The notes beneath the pieces are model-generated. The model was not told the origin of the DNA and searched no databases. It saw nothing but the letters and a program-made list of their open reading frames with translations. A stretch of DNA of 64,000 bases from contig NC_030996.1 of NCBI RefSeq assembly GCF_000149955.1, positions 2,085,301-2,149,300 of the forward strand. Direction: 5' to 3'. Origin of the DNA: Fusarium oxysporum f. sp. lycopersici 4287 (lineage: Eukaryota > Ascomycota > Sordariomycetes > Hypocreales > Nectriaceae). Every line of letters begins with the position of its first letter. Position 1 is the first letter of the stretch. This document shows positions 11,753 through 22,065 of this stretch, piece after piece. Made by a program: the position numbers and the translations under genes.

Positions 11753-12795
11753 TGTCAGTGTCTTGCGCTTCCTTGCCCTTGGATGGAGATTGAGATCTTG
11801 ATTTCGACATGGTTTGATCGGATTTAGCATAGAGACTCGGTAGATGGGGATGCAAAGTACCGTAGGTAATATATGACGAGCGGGGAGCTACGGGCTACGG
11901 CAGAGGGCCCAAGGGGCTAGTGTAGACTAATTTAGGTGGACAACTTGGCACTGTTTGAAGACGGCGGTCAAAGCTAAAACACCGAGATATGACACGCAAC
12001 GCATGACACCTTGGCGGGCTGAGCAAACCTCGCTCTTTGTAGGGGAGCGACTTTGGTAACGAATCATGAGGGGCGGAGGGGAAAAGACCGAGAATTCGTA
12101 AGGCCTCCGCTGATCCTGCCCTCGGGGAGCTGTGGCTTAGAACCTTGAGACCGGAGTTGGAGACATTGGAGTTAGTGCTGATTTGATCTGAGCTAAAGAC
12201 CGATTGAGCACAAGTTCACTGACAATGCATGCTGAAAGCAATCATGTGAAATAAGGGTCCGAGTTACGAATTCTCGACAATACAAATTACCATAATTTCG
12301 GAAATCGCATACCAAACATACATGGCCAATTGACTCAGCAACGAAAAACTCAGTAACGAGATCTGGAAAAATGGAAACTGACTCAAGACTCGACCAGAAG
12401 ACGGTAAAACTCTGCCCGCCCCACCTTGTTTAGGTTTTGACTAAGTGAGCGAACCTCGTTCCTCGTTCAATATTTCAGCAACGAACCTCGCTCTGCGAAA
12501 ACCTCGTTCACAAGACACACTTCTTGGACCTCCACCAGAACGGTCAGAGCTTAAATGAAAGGGCTCGGTTTACTCCGTACAGTGGCTCATTACATCATGC
12601 AAAAAATATCTAGAGATGGAAGATGTAATACCGATGTGCGCATACAAGTTTAGTTATAAGTAAAGGCAATCACTCTGGTAATTAGATCTAATACAACACC
12701 ATTCATTAAACATTTCTTTATCTAATATCTCAACTACTATCTTTCATTTTACCATTTTCTTTCTGTTATTCACCTTTTAAGATAAATACTTCTTA
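11753..12795. promoter_or_regulatory. Long upstream region of the secreted GH78 and UGT genes
   Basis: About 1.04 kb between divergent starts, with no supported gene. It contains GACCGAGA at 12086-12093 (the reverse of TCTCGGTC) and four copies of AACCTCGYTC (12026-12035, 12452-12461, 12484-12493, 12500-12509). An AT-rich core near 12650-12790 precedes the secreted GH78 start. Confidence 0.45.
12026..12509. repeat. Four dispersed copies of AACCTCGYTC
   Basis: Copies lie at 12026-12035, 12452-12461, 12484-12493 and 12500-12509, with a shortened copy (CCTCGTTC) at 12461-12468. All are in the same orientation and three are within 60 bp. They could be a regulator binding array for the secreted GH78 gene or a simple local duplication. 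Confidence 0.5.
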
Positions 12796-15260
12796 ATGCT
12801 TCTCCAAGCTACAGCGTCGCTGCTGCTTGTAGCAGGTTCAGCCCTGGCTGGACCTGTTGCGAAGGCGGACAAGAGTGCAGTCGTCTACGGTTCCAAAGGA
12901 ACTGTGTCCCTTTCTTCTGATGGAAAGAAGCCTGATATCATGATCCTCGATTACGGCGAGAATGTCGAGGGTCATCCTACCTTTGAGGTTGTCTCTACCT
13001 CTGGTGATACCTCGACTTTTGAGCTCACCTATGCAGAGTCCAAGTTCGCTTTTAGCAACTACCAGGTATGTAAATGCAGCGCTTAGATATTGTATTAACA
13101 GACTAACTCTAATCTTCTCAGAGTGATGGACCTCTTCCTCTGGCTGCTGCCATGGATACCTACCGTGTGAACCGATACAACATCTCGAAACGCGAGACTG
13201 TCAACAATCGTCTTGTCCAGGGAGCTTTCCGCTACCAGAAACTGAACCTTTCTTCGCATGGAGAGCTGCGTCTCAGAAAGGTAGGTGTGAAACCAACCGT
13301 TCACACCACGCCCCTCACCAAGCTTCCCGGAGGCTTTGAATGCTCTGACGAGGACTTTAACCGCATCTGGCTCACAGGCGCTAGGACCGCTCAGCTCACC
13401 GAGATTCCCAAGGACACTATCCCCGACTTCTGGCAGGTTTCTAAGGAAGGATCTCTTGTTGAAAGTTCTGCGCCTCAAGCGCTGGGTAGTGCTGCGGCCG
13501 CTCAGTTGACTACCTACCAGCTTGATTTCCAGGTCAAGCCTGTTACTGGGGAGTTCAATTTCTCCGTTCTGTCGGACACTCTCAACGAAGCCATCGTGGT
13601 TACTTGCGACGTCAAGACTGGAAAGGTCACGGCAACAGGTGCTTCAAAGTCCGGTTTGATCCCATCTTCTGCTGATGCAAAGCTCGGCGAGTGGATCTCT
13701 GTACATGCCAAGGTGAACATGACTGAGATTTCCATTCTCGTCAACAACAAGACTGTTCTCGACTTCAGCCAGACAGACAAGTTCTACGGCTCTTTCGGCC
13801 TCGGTGCTCCTCTCGGTCACTCCGCCTACTTCCGAAACCTCAAGGCAGCGACTCTCGATGGTACTGAGATCTATAAGAACAACTTGACGGATCCTAGTTT
13901 CTTGAAGGACTTCTTCATGGGAACGAACCCCGCTGACACTATTGTTGATGGCTCGAGACGCGACCGAATTGCATACACAGGCGACCTAGACGTCGCACTT
14001 GGCTCGACCTATGCCAGCACCTACGGCAAGTCTTTCGTTGAGGGCTCTCTCGACCTCCTGGGTTCTTATCAGGCTACGCCCGGATTCTTCATCCCGACCG
14101 CCAAGATCCAACAGGAGCCCCTAAAGGAACTCCTGGACGTCAACATCACTGGTCTTATTGGCTACTCGTTCAACTTCCTGAATGCCCTTGCTAAGAACTA
14201 CGAGGTTTTGGGCGACAAGAAGTTTGCTAAGGAGTGGGCTCCTCGCACTACGGCTATGCTGGACTGGGCGCATTCCCAGTCAAAGAATGGTCTTTTCACA
14301 CTCGACAACCCTGCATTCACTGGAGACTGGAACTATTACGACCCTCCCCAGACCGGCGTCAGCTCCAAGTTTAACGCGCTCTATGCCTACAGCTTGCAGC
14401 AGACCCATGCCCTCCTGAAGGACGCTGGTGTCAACACCACTGTCTACCAGACTCGCCTCGACAACCTGCGCAAAGCGATTCACTCCAACCTCTGGAACGA
14501 TACCCTCCAAGCTTATGTTCTTTCCAACGAGATCACCACCGGTTTCGCCCAAGACGCCAACGCCCTCGCTATCCTTGCCGGCATTCCCCAGAGCCACAAC
14601 ATCTCAGCCACCTCTCTGCTATCCACTCTCGACAAGGAACTTCAGCTCAAGGCTGGACCTCTGGCCTTCAGCAACGCTACCGCCAAAGCTGGTTTCGCTC
14701 AGAAGATCAGCCCTTACTCTTCCGCCTACCATCTCCGCGCAGCCTTCGAGTCGGACGATGATGTGATTGTCCGACGTCTCTTGAAGAGCCTTTGGGCCCC
14801 CATGGCGAACCCTGCCCACGCCAACTACACCAACTGCTTCTGGGAGACTCTTAACCCCGATGGTAAACCTGGTCTGGGTATAATCACCTCTCTCTGCCAC
14901 GGTTGGGCTTCTGGACCTACTGCTGAGCTGAGTCGACATGTTCTTGGTGTTCAGGCCGTCGAACCTGGTTACAAGAAGTGGGATGTTAAGCCTCTGACTT
15001 TGGGTCTGGAGTGGGCTAAGGGTCGGGTCCCAACTGAGCATGGAAACGTTGAGGTCGATTGGAAGTTCAAGTCTGGTCTCCTGCAGATGATTGTTCGCGC
15101 GCCTAAGAATGGTAACACGAATGGTACTGTCTACCTTCCTCGACCTTTGCCTACTCCTCTCGAGAAGAGTGTCATCAAGGTGAACGGAAAGGTTGTCAAG
15201 GGTGACAAGTTCACTGTACCTTGTGGCGAGAAGATCACTATCAAGCAAACCCGAGCTTGA
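12796..15260 (+). CDS. Secreted alpha-L-rhamnosidase-like protein (GH78)
   Basis: Two exons, 12796-13065 and 13122-15260, giving 802 residues. The intron has a clear GACTAAC branch site. A signal peptide is visible (MLLQATASLLLVAGSALAG), so the protein is probably secreted, and several N-x-T/S sequons fit glycosylation. After an N-terminal beta region comes the six-hairpin catalytic domain, with DGSRRDRIAYTGDL around residue 270, which is the GH78 acidic motif, then FTGDWNYYDPP, and the late motif LCHGWASGPTAELSRHVLGV. It should release rhamnose from pectin side chains or plant flavonoid glycosides outside the cell. Family assignment is firm; the natural substrate is not known. Confidence 0.9.
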
Positions 15261-16435
15261 TTTATAGGCCTTCTATTATAGTTATTCACTATCAATATTG
15301 TATTATAAGCTTGGTGCGGCCTACCTTCGAGTTTAATTAAGTAGACTACTTAGGACAGAAGTGAATCGCCGTGTAAATAATTTAATAAAAGAGCCATTAG
15401 ATGCCATATCTCTTGTGCGCAATGAGAAGACTTTGGAGTAGTCAATCAGGTGAAAGAGGAGAACTAACTCTAAGTTGAATTCATGATTTTGACGTTCGTC
15501 TCTATTGGGAGACGGCCGAAGGTTTCGAGCCCCTGGGGAGTGGACTCCTTTTGCTGTGACATTATTGGCGGTGGGGGGTGATGGGGGAACAAAAGCTGGT
15601 GAAGAGGAGAGTAAGGGTATGTTGCTGGAGTTTTATACTAAATGCATTTCATGACTCACATACAGCAATAGAGTACGCTTGACTCATCCTTGGTTGGATG
15701 ACGGGACGCAATAACCTTAAAGAGTGCTATAAAGTTTCTCCTCGGGGCCGCCGAGGCTGTTATTGGGCACTGCAGCCAAGGCGCAACTTAACTTTCCGTA
15801 CACAAATGCAATCAATTCGTATAGGAATTTGGCTCAAAAACTGGAAAATTAGGCAAAGAAAAATAAGTTGCTTTGTGAGTCGAGTGTTTACATGCGAAAG
15901 TTAGTTCTACGCTTGAGCCCCGACATGGGCTGATGGGGTAACTTATCGCGCGGAAACGCATGGTATTTTCGACTGGTACTTTGACTTGGGGAGCTGATAA
16001 ACCGGACTCTTGTAGCAACCTGATACAACGTCTGCTTACCGTGTTTATAGAGGAATGCGCCTTGGCATAAAGAAAATTGACCAAATATATAGGTCAAGTT
16101 TGGCGTTAATCCAAACAGCTCGAATACCTTGATACTTCCATATTACTGATTCAATATGTGCAGCGGAAGTAGAGCGGCTCTCACTGGCGTTTATTACATA
16201 TTGTACTTTTTGTCAGTCCATAACTCAGTTTGTTATCTATTCTCCCATGTGATAGTTCTTTCTGCGGCTGAGCGGGCCCGGCCACATCCGACGGACCTCT
16301 CCGTCCGATTTGCCATGGCTTCTGAACAACTGCATAAGTGAGCATTTACAAGGTTGAATTGCTTTGCATCGGGAGCCTTTTTATTTACTAGCTACACGTA
16401 GTTCAACTGGGCAAACTATCCTTAGCTGACTGCTA
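15261..16435. other. Intergenic, no gene seen
   Basis: About 1.2 kb between the 3' ends of the GH78 and URC4 genes. Only short overlapping frames without recognisable motifs occur. The base composition is uneven, with an AT-rich part near 15260-15400. Confidence 0.45.
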
Positions 16436-17895
16436 CTAGTACAGCGTACCATCACTAATAACCAGAATCGGACTGCACTTAGTCTCAGGTCGCAGCTCCG
16501 CGGCCAACAACCGTCCAGACTTCCAACTTCCAGCCTCCAACATCTGAAGAAGACTCAAAGTGACTCCACGAGGTTCGTACTTCTCCTTAAGCATCTTGTG
16601 CAGCTCATCCAGCAGCGCGACAGTCAGAGCACGCCACTCAACAATCACATCGTCAGAGGCCTCAAACTGCGGAAGTTCTTGTCCCGAACTTTCCTTTCCA
16701 GCTTTCAAGTCATCAGGCTTCAGCTTCAGAACCCCGAGATCAACGAACAATCCGCCGTTTCGGTATTCGGGCAGTCCAGTGCCGAGATGCATGTTCTTCC
16801 AAGTGAAACCCAATTGTCTCTCAAAGATGACGGAGAGTGAATAGGCCAGCCATTGTGTGAGCTTGTGAAAAGGCTGAATTCTGCTCTTGGGATCGCTATC
16901 GTCTTTTCTGTCGGCGATTTCAGCCAGTACTTCAAGAGGCCATGCGTCTCCGATGGGATGACCGTTGAAGACAGTGCGGTTTCCGGGCCATGACGGAATG
17001 AGGAGGTCCTGTAAGCAGAACCAAAGCTGTTCGTAGTCAAGAGTCTTGGAACCAGAGACCTTTGATGTGAGGTAGTCTGTAGGACCGCGTCAGCCTTACA
17101 TACGCTCACCGCCTATTTGTGGTTACTTACCGACTAGGTTTCCTGGACGGCCGAGCTCGCCGAATACTGCAGGATGCTTCAGCAAGTTGGAGCCAACAGC
17201 TTGAAGCAACTTCACTCGCGATGACACTCCTACCATAGGATTCTCAGCCGACACCTGGAAGTGCTGTTCAAAGTTGCTGTCTTGCAGCTCAATCAAGCCC
17301 TTCGCTACAACAGCCAATTAGCCCAAGAAAACAGGAACCTTGCATAAAACATACCATCGACCTTCTCCTTCAGAGAACTGTCAGAGCTAAAAGATCCAGC
17401 TGTAAACATGTGAAGCGACGCCACAGCAATACCTTCACTTCTAACAATGACCTGTCCAGTCTCAGGCTCTTTAAACCGCCAGACATCGCCAGCTCCCGCA
17501 TCGAGAAGAACCGACACAAAGAATAAGTCGACCAAGCGTCGAGTGATTTCAGTCTGGTCAACGCCATCTTCGCTGGACCATCGCTTCACGAGGGCATCGA
17601 CGCGTGCGACGTCTCCAACCTCGAAATGCTGCCAGCGACCGTGAGGGGGAATGGTGTCGTATTTATCAGGGCCGAAGTCACGCTAGAGAGTTGTCAATAC
17701 CAGCTCTGGTGCCTTTTTGGTGCTCATGGTATTGCTCACATCAATGACTTTGGACACATAATCAGCAACCGCTCCCATACGGACTTCGTCATAGTCGAAG
17801 TGCTTCAGGTTCCCTTGCTTCGCTGATTCGAAGACCTTGGACGCTTGGTCTCGGACGGCTTGGAGAGAGAGGAGATATTTTAGATCGCTATCCAT
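16436..17895 (-). CDS. URC4: Uracil catabolism protein 4 (URC4/Urg3 family, DUF1688)
   Basis: Spliced model: exons 17895-17740, 17682-17355, 17304-17131 and 17076-16436, giving 432 residues. Family motifs are visible in order: RDFGPDKYDTIPPHGRWQHF, SVLLDAGAGDVWRFKEPETG, SEGIAVASLHMF, NPMVGVSSRV, GRPGNL, LGTGLPEYRNGGLFVDLGVL and EWRALTVALLDEL. The family takes part in the URC route that lets some fungi use uracil as a nitrogen source; its exact reaction is unsettled. An in-frame ATG at 17928 is an alternative start. No other URC gene (URC1 or a uracil phosphoribosyltransferase) is recognisable nearby, so the gene appears isolated. Confidence 0.88.
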
Positions 17896-18649
17896 TTTGA
17901 AGTAATTGGATTGTTGTATGTTTGTCATGTGATGCTCTGCTTTGTTGTCCTTGAGTTTTGTTGCTGGTTTAAATGCTGCTGATAAGATATGGCAGATAAC
18001 AACCTTCGGCGGACTCCGAAAAGGCGGGGTTACAGCTGTCAATATGTTACAGGGCGGGTCAAGCACTATCCAATGGTTTCGCTCGTCTCACTCCACTGAA
18101 AACATCAACCCCTCAGTGATCAACATATCCTCCCCAATACTGCATACAAATCAATTGAGCTTGACAAATTCCGCATGTTCATCCTGTGCCAAGAGGGCCT
18201 GCGTTTCCATTACTTCAATTCAAAAGTTGTTCGAGTTCCTCAGTAACCGGAGAAGCTTGACTGCACAGTTGCAGTCTGCATTTCACTTGTAATGATAAAA
18301 AGGTTCGCTATCATGCACTATATTGCAACGTGTTTCTCAACCACTGCGTTGCGTTGAAAGGTCTCAATAATATTTCTATCTAATACCGGTAGCAATGAGT
18401 GCCGTTGCAGCTGAAATAGCAGCAATGCTCTTTGTCTTCAAGTTCTTGATAGATGAGGCGGGCAACCGGGTTGTTGATGCAGAGGTCTGTTAGCTTCTCT
18501 CGCGATTGGCCTCCACTGAGTATGGCTAAGTAAGTACTCAATCATCTAAGTTAAAAGCTGTACTACCCCGCACCAAATTCTCCAGCACAACCAATAATGC
18601 CCTTCATCATTCGGAGACCTCATCAGACAGACACCGCTCCTCCAAGACC
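17896..18649. promoter_or_regulatory. Divergent intergenic region, URC4 (-) / Zn2Cys6 gene (+)
   Basis: About 750 bp between divergent starts. It contains CGGCGGAC near 18010 and CCG triplets that could serve as Zn2Cys6 half-sites, but no arranged pair was convincing. No gene is supported here. Confidence 0.35.
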
Positions 18650-19981
18650 ATGCAGGCGTCCAAGAAGCCAAGGACAAAGTCTCGTAGTGGTTGCGAGCAG
18701 TGCAAACGTCGCAAGGTCAAATGCGACGAGAGACAACCCATCTGCACACGCTGTTTACAACGCAAAGACACGTGCACTGGAAACTTCAGCCACGATACCT
18801 GGCAGATCGAGAGGCCGTGGGTGTCCAACGAGCGGATACCCTCGGCCCCCAGCGCTCTAGAAAACGCAACTCTTAGGCATTGGTATGACAGCGCTTGCTT
18901 GTCCATGGCCATCTTCTACCCGCCTACGAATCCCCTCTCGTATGCACTTTCCGGCTGGCTGCGACATTCCAAAGCCCTGAGACACACGCTAGAGAGCGTT
19001 TCGGAAGCGCATCAGCACTATTTTCAACCGGATAAGCTGGCATCAGCCCTGCAGACAAGGGGACTGGCCATCTCGTCGCTGCAGAACGAAATAGACAGAC
19101 TGCAGACATCGCAAACGAAGCAGCAGACCCTCCTTCGTACAACCATTCTCTCCTCTCTTATCCTATTTGTTTCCTCAGCTTGGCTTGATCCAATGGGAAA
19201 CGATGCCGGCATCATGTTCATAAGTGGCATCAGCAACACCATCGAGTCGCTCGCAGACTCGGCACCCACAGATCCGTTTGCCTTTTATCTCTTTGGTCTT
19301 TATCTTTACTGTGAGGCTTTCACATCTTTCTTGGTGCCAACCGGGGATTCGTACGGGTCTACTGCTTCAGTCCTGAATGCAATGCAAAGACCGCCATTCG
19401 ATTCTCTCATCCATCCTGTCACTGGCGTCTCGAGCACTCTTTGTCCCCTCATATCAGAGGCAGGCCGTTATTTCAGATCCGTCCTTGACTCCAAGTCGAT
19501 CTGCATGTCGACTTTCCGTGACATAGAAACACGGTTGTATAAATGGACCCCTCCAACCACCATCAGCCATCAGGAAATACTTTTACAGCTATCTGAAGGC
19601 TATCGAAAGATTGGCCTTATTATGCTTTACCAGGCCAACGCAACGCAATTGGGAGGAATAGGAACTACGACCGACATGCATTTGATTGATATGGTACTCG
19701 AGTCGATGGGCGTTCTGAGATGTATTCCTGATGGCCACCCTCTATTGAACTGGGTAGGGCCTCTGCTTACCATTGCTGGACCCGAATTGCCCTCGTCATT
19801 TGAGGAGGAGCGAGCATTAGTAGAAATCACATTCCAGAGACTAACTCGATTCACTCGAGTTCAGACGTATAACCGTGGGCTCGAGCTTGTAAGGGAGATC
19901 TGGGAGTTAAGAGAAATGGGAATCGTTGTGTCCTGGCTAGAGGTCATGTTACATCAAGGAAGGTCTTTGGCAGTTTTATAA
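18650..19981 (+). CDS. Zn2Cys6 transcription factor
   Basis: A single exon of 443 residues. The cluster has Cys at 15, 18, 25, 32, 35 and 42 (CEQCKRRKVKC, CTRCLQRKDTC). It is preceded by a basic stretch (SKKPRTKSRSG), the usual form at the start of Fungal_trans_2 proteins. The rest is a helical middle region with conserved-looking patches such as LRHWYDSACLSM and SEAHQHYFQ. It is divergent from URC4 and lies upstream of the ADC-like gene on the opposite strand. It could control either, but nothing in the sequence decides this. Confidence 0.88.
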   Translation: MQASKKPRTKSRSGCEQCKRRKVKCDERQPICTRCLQRKDTCTGNFSHDTWQIERPWVSNERIPSAPSALENATLRHWYDSACLSMAIFYPPTNPLSYALSGWLRHSKALRHTLESVSEAHQHYFQPDKLASALQTRGLAISSLQNEIDRLQTSQTKQQTLLRTTILSSLILFVSSAWLDPMGNDAGIMFISGISNTIESLADSAPTDPFAFYLFGLYLYCEAFTSFLVPTGDSYGSTASVLNAMQRPPFDSLIHPVTGVSSTLCPLISEAGRYFRSVLDSKSICMSTFRDIETRLYKWTPPTTISHQEILLQLSEGYRKIGLIMLYQANATQLGGIGTTTDMHLIDMVLESMGVLRCIPDGHPLLNWVGPLLTIAGPELPSSFEEERALVEITFQRLTRFTRVQTYNRGLELVREIWELREMGIVVSWLEVMLHQGRSLAVL

Positions 19982-20468
19982 ATTTTGATATTATGTAGCT
20001 AGTACATCTTTCTTGCAGCTCACACGGCGAAAGATACGGTTCATTGTACTTGTTTGTAAGCAAAATACCATGAGGGACAATCCGGAAGGTCCGTAGCTGT
20101 CATTATCCCGATTTCCGCTCCTTTGCCAGCTGGTGTGTAACACATACTATTCTACCGTGTAGAAAATTACAGAGGCTATACCAAAATAGATAGGTACTCC
20201 ATATAGCCATCTCTGCTGGTTACGGACCTTACGCCATGCCTCACGTAGCTCGATTGATTGCAATGCCTACTTGCTATGCCAGAATAGGCGCCGATAAATC
20301 TCAAAGTCTAGTGTTTATTTCTTGGGGGCTGTTTTTCTCCTACATAAGACTTGTTCCTTTACTTGTGCGGTATTAAGGCTCGGTCAAGGAAGCATAGCTC
20401 TCATATATAGCACGGTTGTATAGTTCCCACGACCCTGACTCAAATAAATACTTTGATTCCCTTGATAT
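19982..20468. other. Intergenic between converging genes
   Basis: A 487 bp stretch after the regulator and before the stop of the ADC-like gene on the other strand. It probably holds two 3' untranslated regions. No gene or repeat was seen. Confidence 0.45.
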
Positions 20469-21329
20469 CTACTTCGAGTTCTTGAATCCCGGTGTGTTGA
20501 ACCTCCGTACAGGGAATGACTCTGCCTCTACCTCCTCGTCCCTGAGCCCAGTCCATTCAGCTCCCACCTTGTGAACTCGAACATCTTCGTAGTGACGACC
20601 TATCAGATGTGGTAGATAGGCCTGACCAACGCCAAGTTCGTCGACAGACACGACAGTGTAATCCGCCCGACCAGTGGTGTACTTGAAATGGCCGACCGAT
20701 TCGATTGGAATGCTGTGAAGGGGGTCGGCAGTGGTACCTCGAATGACCAGACGGCCATCGCCAACAGAGTGGTGGACATCGTGCTCGCGAACTTGGAGGG
20801 TGCTGACAAGAGGCTCCCATTGGAGGCCCCTGCCTTGAGCGTGGGGATAGGCTTTGATCTCAAAGTTGACCGAGTCGCGAATGCCCGGCGCGAGATCTTG
20901 GCCGAACTTGGCTTGGATCTCTATAAGGCGAACGCCATTGCGCTCAGCATAGGCATAACGCCAGTCTCCAGATCGCCAGAGTCGACAAGTGCCAGTCTTC
21001 TTGGCCTCGCCCCAGACTTCGCGACCCCAGGTGACGGGAAGGTCGTTGCTGATGATGATCTCGAGCATAAAGGTGCCGGCCTTGCCACGGAATTTGACGT
21101 CGAGGCTCACAATAGCGCAGTCAAACTCTCCGCACAACTTGCTCTCCATAGTAGCCATGAGTATATGTCCGGTAGGGGTGTCGCCGGGCTCCAGACCGGG
21201 CGGCAGGACGCTGCGGACATATTCAGGGGTGGTGGTGAAGTCGACAACGATGGCTTCTTGGGAGAAGGATGGCTTGGAAGAAAATTCTTCAAAGGCGCGG
21301 ACTTGTTCCTGGGAGGCAACGAACGACAT
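20469..21329 (-). CDS. Acetoacetate decarboxylase-family protein
   Basis: A single exon of 286 residues. The central motif GREVWGEAKKTGT (Lys 110 and 111) matches the catalytic region of acetoacetate decarboxylases, where the first Lys of a pair forms a Schiff base with the keto acid. The N-terminal segment (EYVRSVLPPGLEP) also matches the family's early conserved strand. Enzymes of this fold decarboxylate acetoacetate or act on other beta-keto or pyruvate-like substrates, so acetone formation is not certain. The gene is divergent from an APC permease and followed further on by two SDR genes, which may form a small catabolic group. A long open frame on the opposite strand (20688-21347) is a shadow. 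Confidence 0.8.
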   Translation of the reverse strand: MSFVASQEQVRAFEEFSSKPSFSQEAIVVDFTTTPEYVRSVLPPGLEPGDTPTGHILMATMESKLCGEFDCAIVSLDVKFRGKAGTFMLEIIISNDLPVTWGREVWGEAKKTGTCRLWRSGDWRYAYAERNGVRLIEIQAKFGQDLAPGIRDSVNFEIKAYPHAQGRGLQWEPLVSTLQVREHDVHHSVGDGRLVIRGTTADPLHSIPIESVGHFKYTTGRADYTVVSVDELGVGQAYLPHLIGRHYEDVRVHKVGAEWTGLRDEEVEAESFPVRRFNTPGFKNSK

Positions 21330-22065
21330 TTTGATCGTGATTGTTGATTAACTAGGGCGTAATCGAATACAGGTGAATGTTGGGATAGGGGTTTGGTGAC
21401 TTGACGTCGAACAAACAAGACTACTTATTTAACCTGGATGGTTCGGAAGTCGCTCATCATTCTGACCATTCCAAGATGCCTATAAAGTTGACTGTTTTGG
21501 AACAAATGCGAACAAGTTCTAGACTCATATGTCCACGATGCCGATCCCTGGCGATGGGTCAGCATCTTATCCTAATTTGGACAATGTGCGAGCCTCTCCA
21601 TAGCGTGGGTCTGAGCTAGGTACTATGTCTTGTCCAACCCTGAGCGACGAAACTTTCCGCTAGCCCAAGAGCCACGAACCACCACAATCTCCAGCCAATA
21701 GCAAGCGATCGGTGTCAAGGATGTCCGACTCCAGGCCTTCCCCAATATCTTCCCCGATGCACCCGATAATAGACTATCGTGGCTTACGGGATTGTAGCAA
21801 CTGGCGAGCCCCTCGATTCCTCTCAGCCCAATACTGATAGCCCAATCTCCTTTGTTAGCAGTTCAAAGTTTAACCACCAGATACTTGTATACCTAGCTAA
21901 CACCCTGAGATGGTCTATTTAAACACGATGCTTTCCAATCATACATAGCATAGCCTTGCCATAGGTCTGTCTACCAACAACCTCTGATATCTTTATTCTT
22001 CATAACTCCTATTTCGCACTGCATACCGATTCTTTCTTCTCTACTTACGCGATAGCGGCGATACA
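21330..22065. promoter_or_regulatory. Divergent promoter, ADC-like (-) / APC permease (+)
   Basis: About 735 bp between divergent starts. A TATA-like element (ctatttaaa) lies near 21914, about 150 bp before the permease ATG, followed by a C/T-rich leader. No gene is supported. Confidence 0.45.

Noticed and set aside
14619..15248. 209-codon minus-strand frame inside the secreted GH78 gene
   Set aside because: Antisense to the conserved catalytic domain; composition is Arg/Ser-rich as expected for a shadow frame.
20688..21347. 219-codon plus-strand frame opposite the ADC-like gene
   Set aside because: It is the antisense shadow of a gene with clear family motifs and has none itself.
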